NCBI RefSeq assembly: GCF_024139115.2 | Contig: NC_085139.1 | Span: forward strand, 139,754,097-139,818,096 | DNA from: Armigeres subalbatus | Lineage: Eukaryota; Arthropoda; Insecta; Diptera; Culicidae | Direction of reading: 5' to 3' | Length of the DNA stretch: 64,000 nt | Shown: positions 45,298 through 56,029 of the stretch, piece after piece | Position numbering within the stretch: the stretch's first letter is position 1 | How the letters are laid out: each line of letters begins with the position of its first letter | Notes under the pieces: model-generated | What the model was told of the DNA's origin: nothing | Seen by the model: only the letters and a program-made list of their open reading frames with translations | Databases searched by the model: none | Made by a program: the position numbers and the translations under genes

Positions 45298-47003
45298 GTG
45301 AGATTGCTGCAACACCGCACGAGGGCGAACGAGGCACGATACAAGCGAGCGCGGAACAGACAAAACTCGATTTTTCGGAGGATAAAGCTTTAGCAGAAAG
45401 ATCGAGACCGTGAAGAGACAGAGCAACTGTACCGCGCTAATAACGCACGAAAGTTCTATAAGAAGTTAATCCGTTCAAGTAAAGGCCACGTGCCACAGCC
45501 GGGTATGTGTAAGGACAAAAACGGGAACCTTCTTACAAACGAGCGTGGGGTGATCCAAAGATGGCGGCAGCACTACGAAGAGCACCTGAATGGCGATGTA
45601 GCAGACAACGGTGGTGGTATGGTAATGAACCTAGGAGCACGCGCGCAGGACATGCGACTTCACGCTCCGAATCTCCAGGAAATCCAGGAGGAGATCGGCC
45701 GGCTGAAAAATAACAAAGCCCCTGGAGTTGGCCAACTACCAAGCGAGCTGTTTAAACACGGTGGTGAGGCACTGGCTAGAGTGCTGCATTCGGTTATCAC
45801 CAAGGTTTGGGAGGATTAGGTTCTGCCGCAGGAGTGGATGGAAGGGGGGTCGTGTGTCTCATCTATGAAAAGGGCGATAAGCTGGATTATAGCAACTATC
45901 GCGCAATCACATTGCTGAACAAGGTACTCTCTCAAATTGTATGCCGCCGGCTAACATCAATTGCAAGAGAGTTCGTGGGGCAGTACCAGGCGGGATTTAT
46001 GGGTGGACGATCTACCACAGACCAGGTGTTCGCCGTACGTCAGGTAGCTAATGCACGAAAATGGATATCCGGATAAACTGATACGGTTGTTCAAGGCGAC
46101 GATGGATCGGGTGAGGCGCGTAGTTCAAGTTTCAGGGGCATTCTCGAGTCCTTTCGAAACGCGCAGAGGGTCACGGCAAGGTGATGGTCTTTCGTGTCTG
46201 CTATTCAATATCGCTTTGGAGGGAGTAATACGAAGGGCAGGGATTGACACGAGTGGTACGATTTTCACGAAGTCCGTCCAGTTATTTGGCTTCGCCGACG
46301 ACATTGATATCATGGCACGTAACTTTGAGAGGATGGAGGAAGCCTACATCAGACTGAAAAGCGAAGCTAAACGAATTGGACTAGTCATCAATACGTCGAA
46401 GACGAAGTACATGATAGGGAGAGGCACAAGAGAGGTCAATGTAAGCCACCCACCACGATTTCCTATCGGTGGTGACGAAATTGAGGTGGTTGAAGAATTC
46501 GTGTACTTGGGCTCACTGGTGACCGCCGATACCGATACCAGCAGAGTAATTCGGAGACGCATAGTGGCAGAAAATCGTACGTACTTTGGACTCCGCAAAA
46601 CGCTTCGATCGAATAGAGTTTGCCGCCATACCAAACTTTTTTTCATCTTTATCTAGGTATTTTTTTAAATTTTAGATTAAGTTCAATACCGGCCGTAGCA
46701 AACTGACTATCTACAAAACGCTTATTAGTCCGGTAGTTCTCTACGGACACGAGACCTGGGCGATGCTCGTGGAGGACCAACGCGCACTGGGAGTTTTTGA
46801 AAGGAAAGTGTTGCGTACACACCGCGAAAATCGGAAGACTGCGGTGGGCCGTGCACGTAGCCAAAATGTCGGACTGTAATCCGGTGAAAATGGTTCTCGA
46901 CAACGATCCGACGGGCACAAGAAGGCGAGGTGCGCAGCGAGCAAGGTGGATCGATCAGGTGGAGGACGATTTGCGGACCCTCCGCATACTGCGTGGTTGG
47001 TGA
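45298..47003 (+). pseudogene. LINE D reverse transcriptase pseudogene
   Basis: EETEQLYRANNARKFYKKL, LKNNKAPGVGQLPSELFKH, GVVCLIYEKGDKLDYSNYRA, VGQYQAGFMGGRSTTDQVF. A deletion then removes motif A and joins MHENGYPDKLIRLFKATMD, TRRGSRQGDGLSCLLFNIAL (motif B), QLFGFADDIDIMARNFE (motif C, both Asp), GLVINTSKTKYMIGRG and VVEEFVYLGSLVTADTDTSR. After the ~60 bp insert comes GRLRWAVHVAKMSDCNPVKM and RRGAQRARWIDQVEDDL. Frameshifts near 45830 and 46060 and a TAG at the IWED position. The LINE lost its catalytic motif A and is dead. Confidence 0.9.
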
Positions 47004-47382
47004 AGTGCAGCCATGGACCGAGCTGAATGGAGAAGACTTTTATGTATTGCACAGGCCACTCCGGCCTTAGTCTGAAACAAAACCTCCTGTCTCGCAGGAG
47101 GGCCGTCGTATCGGAACAGTTTTTGCCTTTCTTTTATCTTTGTTCGTTATCTATTGAGAACGATTTCTGCAAACCCTGCTCCATGATAGACACCGCACTC
47201 GCTGGCTGTGTGTAACCGAGGGAGAAGCGCAAGCGGTCGGTGTGCAAGGAGACTGGCGATTGGCTGGATGAACGAGTTACCTGGAATATGACTTTACATT
47301 CGGTTATGCTTCTGATAACACAGAGTGTACGACCATCATAGGTAAAGATAGGTATGTAGGTGGGGCAATGCCTATTACGGAT

Positions 47383-47515
47383 AACAGGGTGTATTTTGGA
47401 CCACCCTTACGGGGGCTCTTATTTTGGACCACCAAGTGGAATTTGCACTCAGTTGTCCAAAATATGAGCCGTCGAACTGGTGGTTCAAAATACCTCCCTT
47501 ACCCTAATCATTTCC
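47383..47515. repeat. Short inverted-repeat element
   Basis: GGGTGTATTTTGGACCACC near the left and GGTGGTTCAAAATACCTCCC near the right are imperfectly inverted; TATTTTGGACCACC is also repeated directly once. It may be a small MITE. No target duplication recognised. Confidence 0.45.
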
Positions 47516-47960
47516 GGAGAAATGTCATTTTCGGGGAATTGTCATTTTCGGAGAAATATCATAGTCGAGGAAATGTCGTTTACGGAGATATGCCATTTTT
47601 AAGATTCGTTTTCGGAGAAATATGTTTTTCGAAAAACATTTTTAGAGATTGTAATTCTTATAGGTATGTTATTTTTGGAGAATTTTTTTCCCGGAAAAAT
47701 TTCTTTTTCGCGGAAATGTCTTTTTTTCGGAAATTATTATTTCTGAAAATTGTCGTTTTTTTTAGGAAGTTGACATTTCCCAATTGGGAATTGAGAAATG
47801 TCAACTTCGGTGAAATGCCATTATACGTTTTATCTTTCTTCTATTGAGTGACTAAGAAAACTGTATTGTCGTCTTTTTATCGTCGATTGTTGTCTCGCCA
47901 TTTTACAGAAAATGTCATTTTTGGAAATAACTCCTTTTCGAGAGAATCTCCATGGAAATG
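47505..47960. repeat. Degenerate ~20 bp minisatellite with a hairpin
   Basis: Units like TTCGGAGAAATGTCATTT recur with drift over ~450 bp, keeping several frames open. At 47766-47808 the repeat contains a clean hairpin, GAAGTTGACATTTC against GAAATGTCAACTTC. No gene. Confidence 0.7.
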
Positions 47961-48724
47961 TCATCTTCAGAGAAACGTTGTTTTGTTTAATTTTGAGGCA
48001 ATTTCCAATTCTAGGATTTGTACAATTCATATAAAGTGAAAAATTGGGAATTCAAGTTATGTTTAACGTTTATTATGCCTAACGGCGGGCAACCATAATA
48101 TACAGCAAAAGAACATTAGGTTTAGCACAACAATCCAGCATTAAACGTGTGGTAATGACCGCCACAATTCAAATCACGTTTTGGTAAGATGCAATCGATT
48201 TTACATTTGGCTTGTGATGGAATCTTATTGCTATTGTGCTAAAAAATGCTGGATAATCCTAAGCAAAGCATTTCTTATGAAAAAACTCAAAGGTGCAGCC
48301 CAATCGGGTTGTACGCAAAGGTGACGTAGGACTACGTAGCTATACGAAATGGAGGGTATTTTTAATCATAATGTGTGTAAATTTATTAGCATTGTGCAAA
48401 CTGCTCGGAAGTCAACCGAATCAAGAAACTGAAAGTAGCTCCCAGTTGAATGAACCAGCCATGGAAAAGGAACGACGCATCGGTCGTATCGCCACTGAAG
48501 CCACTCGTCTATCTTTCAGTGGATATCATCAGAATCCTAGAAGACATTATGCTCAAAAATGTCCGTAATAAAGGAAAAATAAGCAGAATCGTAGGTGGCG
48601 CGAAACCAATCATAAATATATTAATTTGCAACGTTCGACTTCCGCACACGATGGAAGCGTACATGCATCGTTTTCTATAGCGCTGGTGGAAAAGTGAACG
48701 GGACTTCAAGAATAAATTACAAAC

Positions 48725-48740
48725 AGTCCTTTTCAGGACT
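48725..48740 (+). other. Histone-type 3' stem-loop-like hairpin
   Basis: AGTCCT-TTTC-AGGACT: a perfect six-base stem and the TTTC loop of metazoan replication-dependent histone mRNAs, though the outer pair is A-T instead of G-C. Upstream is an A-rich ATTACAAAC. About ten bases downstream is CCAAGAAGAGG, placed like a purine-rich histone downstream element. Confidence 0.55.
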
Positions 48741-49086
48741 TAAACTATCCAAGAAGAGGTTTTGACCGTTGGGAAAATTGTTTACCCAGACAAACAGAAA
48801 GAAAGCTGCTTTTCGGCGCGCGCGAGCCATTTCGATCGAGATTCCGCAGACAACGGACCCGTTCGGAGAATGACAAATTCTAAGAATCCTATTAAATTTT
48901 CTCGCAAGATTCTGAATTGGGTTATGAGATCAATCGTAAATAGCGAATTTGATAGCGCGTCGGAGGGAGGTGATGTAGTGGATTTTAATGAATTGGATCT
49001 CTAACAGCAACCAAGCTACCACGCCAAATCCAATGCCACCGAAACAGTCTATTTTCGCAATTAACTCTTCCTTTTCGTAAAATGTT

Positions 49087-49102
49087 GGTCCTGAGAAGAA
49101 CC
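49087..49102 (-). other. Histone-type stem-loop-like hairpin, unit 1
   Basis: The minus strand reads GGTTCTTCTCAGGACC, which fits the consensus GGYYYTTYTNARRRCC at every position (one G-T pair in the stem). About ten bases downstream is ACGAAAAGGAAGAG, a purine-rich word in the position of a histone downstream element. Equivalent hairpins are at 49876-49891, 50455-50470 and 51716-51731. Confidence 0.6.
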
Positions 49103-49239
49103 AATTTTCTCTTTCCCAATTCCCATTCCAATCACTAACTGCATCCAATCGCTTGTGTAAATTTGCAGCATTGCCACACTGCCACCCACTTCGTGCTGCT
49201 GTGTGCGCTTCGCTGCATCGAATGTCGGACCGCCTTCTG

Positions 49240-49455
49240 TGGAATTCCGATCAAAATGGCACGCGCACGCCGAACAGCAGCTTTTTTGTATTTAATAAAT
49301 TAAACCCGTAAGCCCCGCCCTTTTTGTGAGCTGATATTGTGTAAATATAATGTGCACTCATAACGATTAATGAAGGGGCGGGGCTAATGGGATTACTTCA
49401 TTAGATATAAGAAAGTTGCTTTTCGGCGCGCGCGAGCCATTTCGATCGGGTTTCC
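49240..49455. promoter_or_regulatory. GC-box palindrome between units 1 and 2
   Basis: The inner pair is AGCCCCGCCCTT and AAGGGGCGGGGCT around a ~50 bp spacer. Outer arms are CGAACAGCAGCTTTTTTG (left) and AGAAAGTTGCTTTTCGGC (right). A TATA-like AGATATAAGAAAG stands on the right and a weaker AATAAATT / TATTAAATAC on the left. The layout looks like a divergent promoter, or alternatively like abutting terminal repeats of two element copies. Function is inference only. Confidence 0.45.
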
Positions 49456-49875
49456 ACTGACAACGGACCGTTCGGACCGACCGAATTATGAATTCTAAGA
49501 ATCCAATGAAACTTTCTCGAAAGATTCTGAATTTGGTTGAGATGTTGTTTATCTAAGATGCGTATTGTTGCGAGGAATGACAACAGAAATTTGACTCAAG
49601 ACGAAGTTATTTCTTGACATCTGTCTGTTCAAGCGACGTTCACTAATGGGTAGTTGCTGTAGGTAGATAGTTTTCACAAAGGTGGCGTCTTCATGGATTT
49701 TATACAAAAGAAAGTTGATCCGAAATAAACTTTCTTCAAAGTTCAAAACTCAACCGTAAATAGCGAATTTGATAGCGCGTCAGAGGGAGATGACAGCAAC
49801 CAAGCTACCACGCCAAACCCGATGCCACCGAAACAGTACATTTTCGCAATTAACTCTTTCTTTTCGTAAAATGTT

Positions 49876-49891
49876 GGCCCTGAGAAGAACC
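49876..49891 (-). other. Histone-type stem-loop-like hairpin, unit 2
   Basis: The minus strand reads GGTTCTTCTCAGGGCC, still pairing through G-T wobbles. The downstream ACGAAAAGAAAGAG is preserved. Confidence 0.5.
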
Positions 49892-50019
49892 AATTTTCTT
49901 TTCCCAATTCCCATTCCAATCACTAACTGCATCTAATCCAATCGTGTAAATTTGCAGCATTTGCCACACTGCCACCCACTTCGTGCTGCTGCGTCCGCTT
50001 CACTGCATCGAATGTCGCA

Positions 50020-50235
50020 CCACCTTTCCGATCGAAATGGATTGCGCGCGCCGAATAGCAGCTTTCTTGTATTTAATAAACTGAACCCGTAAGCCCCGCC
50101 CCTTTGTGAGCTGATATGGTGTAAATATAATGTGCACTCATAACGAATAATGAAGGGGCGGGGCTAATGGGATTACTTCATTAGATATAAGAAAGCTGCT
50201 TTTCGGCGCGCGCGAGCCATTTCGATCGTTCGGAG
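50020..50235. promoter_or_regulatory. GC-box palindrome between units 2 and 3
   Basis: Same structure: AAGCCCCGCCCCTTT and AAGGGGCGGGGCT around GATATGGTGTAAATATAATG, with GATATAAGAAAGCTGC on the right. Here both GC boxes are complete. Confidence 0.45.
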
Positions 50236-50454
50236 AATTATGAATTCTAAGAATCCAATGAAACTGTCTCGAAAGATTCTGAATTTGGTTATGAGATCAA
50301 TCGTAAATAGCGAATTTGATAGCGCGTCGGAGGGAGATGATGTAGTGAATTTTAATGAATGGGATCACTAACAGCAACCAAGCTACCACGCCAAACCCAA
50401 TGCCACCGAAACAGTCCATTTTTCGCAATTAACTCTTCCTTTTCGTAAAATGTT

Positions 50455-50470
50455 GGTCCTGAGAAGAACC
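50455..50470 (-). other. Histone-type stem-loop-like hairpin, unit 3
   Basis: Identical to unit 1 in the hairpin, with ACGAAAAGGAAGAG downstream on the minus strand. Confidence 0.55.
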
Positions 50471-50609
50471 AATTTTCTTTTTCCAATTCCCATTCCAATA
50501 ACTAACTGCATCCAATCGCTTGTGTAAATTTGCAGCATTGCCACACTGCCATCCACTTCGTGATGCTGTGTCCGCTTCGCTGCATCGAATTTCGAACCGC
50601 CTTCTGTGG

Positions 50610-50825
50610 AATTCCGATCAAAATGGTTCGCGCGCGCGCCGAACAGCAGCTTTCTTGTATTTAATAAATCAAAACCGTAAGCCCCGCCCCTTTGTGAGCT
50701 GATATGGTGTAAATATAATGTGCACTCATAACGATAAATGAAGGGGCAGGGCTAATGGAATCACTTCATTAGGTATAAGAAAACTGCTGTTCGGCCCGCG
50801 CGAGCCATTTCAATCGGGTTTCCAC
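50610..50825. promoter_or_regulatory. GC-box palindrome between units 3 and 4
   Basis: Same structure. The right GC box has one change (AAGGGGCAGGGCT) and the TATA-like word is AGGTATAAGAAAAC. The conserved spacer argues that the palindrome was copied as part of the unit. Confidence 0.45.
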
Positions 50826-51034
50826 AGACAACGGACCGTTCGGAGAATGATGAATTCTAAGAATTCAATGAAACTTTCTCGAAAGATTCTGAATTTGGTT
50901 ATGAGATGTTGTTTATCTAAGATGCGTATGGTTGCGAGGAATGACAACAGAAATTTGACTCAAGACGAAGTTTCTTCATATTACCAAACATTATCTCTTG
51001 ACATCTGTCTGTCCAAGCGACGTTCACTAATGGG

Positions 51035-51451
51035 CAGGGAATCAATTTTTCTGAAATGCGCTTGGGAAACAAGCGACAAAAGAGAACCAACGACAAAGCT
51101 TTGTTTTTGTCGGAGATAATAATGACAAAGATCCGAAAAATTTTGTCAGCAACAAAAAAGAAGACAATCTTGTTGTTAACTTTTCATCCCGTTATTTTGC
51201 ATTATTTCTAGAGCAAATTTCGGTTTTATGCTATCATAGTTTCTGCTTTTATGGAAATATTCGAGAATCGAACAATGAATACAAAATTAGCATCGTATTC
51301 TCGGAAATATCAGAGCATGCAAGGCAAATGATTCTTGTCATATTGTGTTCGGGTTCTGATAAAGGTTTGTCGCTAGGTGCGTTTGTCAGGAACAAACTCT
51401 GTTGACGACAAAGGGTATATTGTTAGGCGGTGCTCGAATATTGATTCCCTG
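51035..51451. mobile_element. 417 bp hAT-like MITE in unit 4, empty site present
   Basis: Ends CAGGGAATCAAT and ATTGATTCCCTG are perfect 12 bp inverted repeats. Flanks are 8-mers CTAATGGG at 51027-51034 and 51452-51459. The sibling unit at about 49650 has the uninterrupted site CACTAATGGGTAGTTGC with one CTAATGGG. Target length and CAGGG ends indicate hAT. GACAAA-type words recur inside. Confidence 0.95.
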
Positions 51452-51715
51452 CTAATGGGTAGTTGCTGTAGGTAGATAGTTTTCACAAAGGTGGCGTCTT
51501 CATGGATTTTATACAAAATAAAGTTGCTCCGAAATAAACTTTCTTCAAAGTTCAAAACTCAATCGTAAATAGCGAATTTGATAGCGCGTCAGAGGGAGAT
51601 GATGTAGAAAATTTTAATGGATGGGATCACTAACAGCAACCAAGCTACCACGCCAAACCCGATCCCACCGAAACAGTCCATTTTCGCAATTAACTCTTTC
51701 TTTTTATAAAATGTT

Positions 51716-51731
51716 GGTCCTGAGAAGAACC
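51716..51731 (-). other. Histone-type stem-loop-like hairpin, unit 4
   Basis: Identical to unit 1 in the hairpin; the downstream word is ATAAAAAGAAAGAG. Confidence 0.55.
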
Positions 51732-52454
51732 AATTTTCTTTTCCCAATATTCATTTCCAGCTAACTGACACCACAATTTGTAATACATTTTCAGCATCGG
51801 CACTGGCGGTGCGGGATCGCCACAGTGCTATTCTTATGGTCAACCTTTTCTTCATATGAAATTCTGATTCGTTGAGGTTGAATGATTTGCAGCAACACAT
51901 CGAGCACCACCACCAATGCGATGGATTTTCTTTGAAAATGTTATTAGCGCCTCCGTGATGCTGTGTCCGCTCCGCTACGATCGCTTTGATGCGTCTGTTA
52001 TGCATAAAATCTTGTTCAAACTGAGGATTAGATCCAAACCCGCAAGTGATTGATTTTTGATGTCTGTGCTAGTGATGCATGTACGTGATTGGTTAGTTTA
52101 GCCATTTCTAAACTTTTTATCAATTATCGATAAAAAATAGTTAAAAATCAGTATTTTCAAATAAATACAAAGAAGCGTTGACTCATCCTTGATCGAATGG
52201 TCCAAAAAATTGAAAATCCATCGAGAAACGGCTTAGATATTAAAGTTTAAAGTCTATCATATTTTCGTGACGGTCCCCGATTTTCGCAATCGTAAAGTGT
52301 ACCCCAATATAGAAAACACAGACGTAGTCCTACGTCAAAAGTTGATTAATGAATCATGAGAAAAATCTGGTCGAATGGAGGTGTTAAAATGGTTCATTTA
52401 AAGAGCTTTGGAAGTACACTTGTGTGCAGTTTTTTAATATTATTCTTCTCATTA

Positions 52455-52630
52455 GCATTACATCCTTCAATGGGACATTGCCGCCTCGCTGCTTAGTGTT
52501 CTTTAGGCACTTCCACAGTTATGAACAGCGAGGTTTCTAAGCCATGTTACCATTTTTCCATTTGTATGTCATGATACTTTCATCCCTTGGGTTGAAAGTC
52601 GAGAGAACATCCAACCCGAAAATTTGCTAG
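52455..52630 (-). mobile_element. Feilai-type SINE, minus strand, head-truncated
   Basis: Plus-strand words ATGGGACATTGCCGCCTCG, CTGCTTAGTGTTCTTTAGGC, ATGTCATGATACTTTCATCC and GGTTGAAAGTCGAGAG follow the SINE body order. The tRNA-like head is missing after about 52630. Confidence 0.78.
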
Positions 52631-55600
52631 GCGATCTTTTTGACATTTAACAAAATGGAATTATAAAATCAGATTTCTCCATGCTCAAATTCCGCGAATT
52701 TCATTTCGAATCACGTGACACGATTGTTTTGAATACCACATAGCCTTAATCAAGGTCACCGTCCAATATGCATAAGGGCAGCAAGCACATGTCGCACCAT
52801 ATTGTAAGAGACTATGTTCGTATGTAACTATGTAACTTCATGATTTAAATGGCGACGCGCATGAGACATCGCAGTTAAAGGTTGTTGGACCTATATACCG
52901 ATTCCTGATGTGTCCATTTGGATCAATAGGGAAAATGGTCAGATTAATTTTCACCTTGCACTGGGATAGGTGTTGCTAAGTGCTGATTGCTCGAAATGCA
53001 TAGGCCAGGTAGAATCGGCGCAACATATGTGCTTGCCCGCGATTCAAAATTGTACCTAATGCTATGCTCCAATTTAGCGGCATGAATTCGATCCCAGGCA
53101 ACCTCATAGAGAATATGTGAATATTTGGAATCAGTCATCAGATCATGTCGAATCTGCAACGTTAGTGTCGTATATAACAACAGCTGTTTTTCCGAACATT
53201 GCCAAATCTGGTACAGGTCTAATATTCAAATGCAAACAAATGCACAACATTTGAAATGGATGGGCCATGAGGTACATACCGGAAATAATACATAAGAATG
53301 CAAAGGTTTTTAAGAGAACTGTTTATAATTTCATCTCATTGCGACTAGTTTATCTGATCTACGAAAATAATATGAGACACTAAAAGGCACCATTTTCGCC
53401 GAATCATTTTACTAACGTGTGACTAACATAACATTATACGCACTGCTGAGCAACAACAGCGTTTTCTGCTTTTCAGTTATTTGGTTTTGGATAGGGTGAG
53501 TTACTTCAGGATAAATATAATCGCTACATCGATTTTCTCGGCAAACCACCAAAACTACGGGTCAAATGTGTCGCCGCAGCATGTGCCGCAAAACGGATGA
53601 AGCAACGGGAAAACGAGACAACGGCGAAAATAAGGGTACGGAGTAATACAAACGGCGAAGGGGAAAATAGCAACGCTGAATAACTGTGATGCGAATCATA
53701 AATCGTCTTTCCCAACAAGATCGATCGTCTACCTCGATCTCGATGCGGATGATGTGTCGTAAATTTGCAAAGCGAGTCCAATTACGGAACAATTACTGTG
53801 CCCGCGTACGCACACTCCAGTACGGTCGGTGGGAGCGTTCGCCAGGAATTGCGAACATCGTTGGGAAAAATCAACTTTCATCGAGGAATCGGGCCGGATT
53901 CGGGTATTAAGTGGATCCAAAACCTTTTTAATTGCCGGCGATTTTGGGTTGCAGATCTGCTAACTATGATGTTGTACAATAATGGAATGGTGTAATAAAC
54001 TTATTTGAGATATGAATGAAAACCTTTTTATGAAAGTTAGACTATTCGGCATTTCCCACCCTTAGATCATTTCCGATTATGCAGTTTTGGTCAGATTTAA
54101 TTGCACATTTACTTCTTGGCCGACATTTACGATATTGATGACCATCGCGATGGGAACAAATTTTGTAACATACGGTGTTTAAATTTGGAAAGATTTTCAA
54201 AAACCCACTCTAATCTTCCTTATTGCGACGATAGTAAAAACATTTACAACACGAGTAGAAAAACTTCACACAAATTACTATTGTTAGGGTTGTGTAAAAT
54301 ATTATTTCAATAGATCAGAGATATTTTCCGTCAAATACAGTAACAATGCAATATTCAAATTCGATGCAATTACTCAAAATATGTTTTCTCCATTTCTTAT
54401 CATTATTTGTTTCGAATTTTTTTTAAAGCTTATAACATGAGGACATCACGTTCCGCGCAGGTAAAAGTCTGGTTTTGGTTTATATATCAACGGATACTAT
54501 CAACTTCTATAAGTATTATTTTGGGCCCTCTATTGGAAGGTATTCGGCGGTAGAGTACTTCCCCATTTATTAAAAAATCTCGCCACATTTTTCAAACAGG
54601 AAGTGTGAATACTTTCGTTTGAAAATTTATGTTACATCCCACATCTACTCCCATCTACTCCGAAGGAATTCCATTGCTTCTGCCATAGAATGGGAAATTG
54701 TCGATCTAAGACATGCAATAACGTCATGCTTCTACCGCGAACTCGACCAGTGAGAGTGAAAACGAGAAGTGAAAACTACGCACATCATAAAGTAGCATTA
54801 GCACAACTATCCAGGAACGAACAAATCCGCGGACAAGTTGTGGGGGTCGTGACTAGGAAGCCTACTTTTCCCAACACCGCGACGGAAGGCAGCGGCCAAG
54901 CAAGTTTAATAATCAGAAAGTAAGTGTTCACTTTCAGCTTTAGTCACATCGTTGATACGTAGAGCGAAGTGGTTGTGCGGAGCACCGTATGGCAATCCAT
55001 ATCGTATGGTTTGATATAGACGGCCTCCCCTAACGAGAAAACGACATCGTTGGGTAGAAATATTGTACGGTGCTGTGGTCAGAGATGCGCTGATGCACTC
55101 CAAATCGGTAAGCAATCACCACTTCAATAATTTTTCAATGCCATTTGTAATAAAATCAATATTCAAAAGCACTATTTTTAAAGCCACCTTCAATTAATAA
55201 GAAAAATCAATTAATAAGGAAAATAATTCGAATTATAATAGAAGAAAACATCGGAAAAATCCTCTGGGTGCGTTTGAGATCATTTCCTCCTGCAGCCACG
55301 GTTGAGGTGGGAAATTAAGCGCAAGAAATCAAGTTTTTCCTGACTTGGACAACAAAAAACAAAATGTACAGTGAAGACGACGCAGTGAGTGGGTTTAATT
55401 TTTCGCTGTCGATGCGTAAGCATTTGTTGTTTATGTTGTTTACAAAATGACCGCGAAAACGAGCACAACATACATACAAGCGGAAAAGTGATTTTACTGG
55501 TCAGGCGACAAACGAAAAGCTGGTCATACCACGAACTGGTTGTCTCTGGAATGGCGGTTGGATTCCAGGAGCTGGTTCCGTTCCGCTGCAGCAACATGCG

Positions 55601-56029
55601 CTACTACTTATGAGTCGATTAAGGCCGGTGTTTTTGTTTTCCAGGTCATGTGGAAGTTGACAAATCGCAGTGGGGAGGTTTACGCATCAATTACCATGCG
55701 CAAATGTGTGATTATTTTATTTAAACTCGATTGAGAACACGCATGCATCAGTTATATCTGTAACATTGTACAACAAATGAGTGAGCCCGAAAATGTAATG
55801 AGGTACTTTTAGTTTTCTGTATATGAGACCGGAATAAGGTTTTTATGTAGCTTAATGCAAAAAGAAACTATAGCTATCGAATGAGAGCACAATTCACACA
55901 AAAAGTGGATAGTACCCATAAGCTAGTAATAAGTATGAGCATTTGAACCCATTGGAGCCATCCAAAATTCATGCGGTACACATTGCACTCCTTAAGTGTA
56001 GCTTATTGGGGTTACACGTTACACCCAAG
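52631..56029. other. Unassigned sequence with a GC-richer patch
   Basis: No recognisable domain. The patch 53520-53990 is richer in G and C than its neighbours and has several overlapping short frames on both strands (up to ~85 residues), none familiar. Two more weak patches lie at 54690-54930 and 55380-55620. These could be host regulatory or untranslated exon sequence, but no splice chain or protein could be supported. Confidence 0.4.

Larger units (their letters stand above)
44460..47085 (+). mobile_element. LINE D: RTE-like LINE, 5'-truncated
   Basis: Endonuclease, linker, RT, C-terminal region and the family 3' end GGAGAAGACTTTTATGTATT ... GGCCTTAGTCTGA lie in order on the plus strand. 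It is the longest RTE-like copy in the window and serves as the reference for LINEs B, C, E, G and H. A ~60 bp AT-rich insert lies at about 46638-46697. Many frameshifts and stops make it inactive. Confidence 0.9.
48285..52045 (+). repeat. Histone-stem-loop-bearing repeat family, plus-orientation array
   Basis: A lead segment (48285-48800) begins GTGCAGCCCAATCGGG, has GTGACGTAGGACTACG, and ends at hairpin AGTCCTTTTCAGGACT (48725-48740). Four tandem units follow, each starting near AGAAAGCTGCTTTTCGGCGC (about 48800, 49410, 50190, 50775). Every unit carries, on the minus strand, a GGTTCTTCTCAGGACC-type hairpin with a purine-rich word downstream, and adjacent units meet at a GC-box palindrome. 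The ends are shared with the inverted copy at 25641-29320. Small frames such as MNSKNPMKLSRKILNLVMR recur because the DNA is repeated; I cannot assign a protein. Confidence 0.65.

Noticed and set aside
48450..48570. RIATEATRL and, at 29023-29253, RIIAEAARLA, resembling the RIAAEASRLA stretch of histone H2B
   Set aside because: Only about nine residues match, flanking residues do not, and the two copies disagree on the best frame. It is too weak to call an H2B pseudogene, though it is worth testing with the stem-loop finding.
54906..55115. 69-residue minus-strand frame ending with RINDVTKAESEHLL, faintly like an immunoglobulin-fold segment
   Set aside because: The similarity is a few residues, no Cys pair is visible and no splice sites support an exon.
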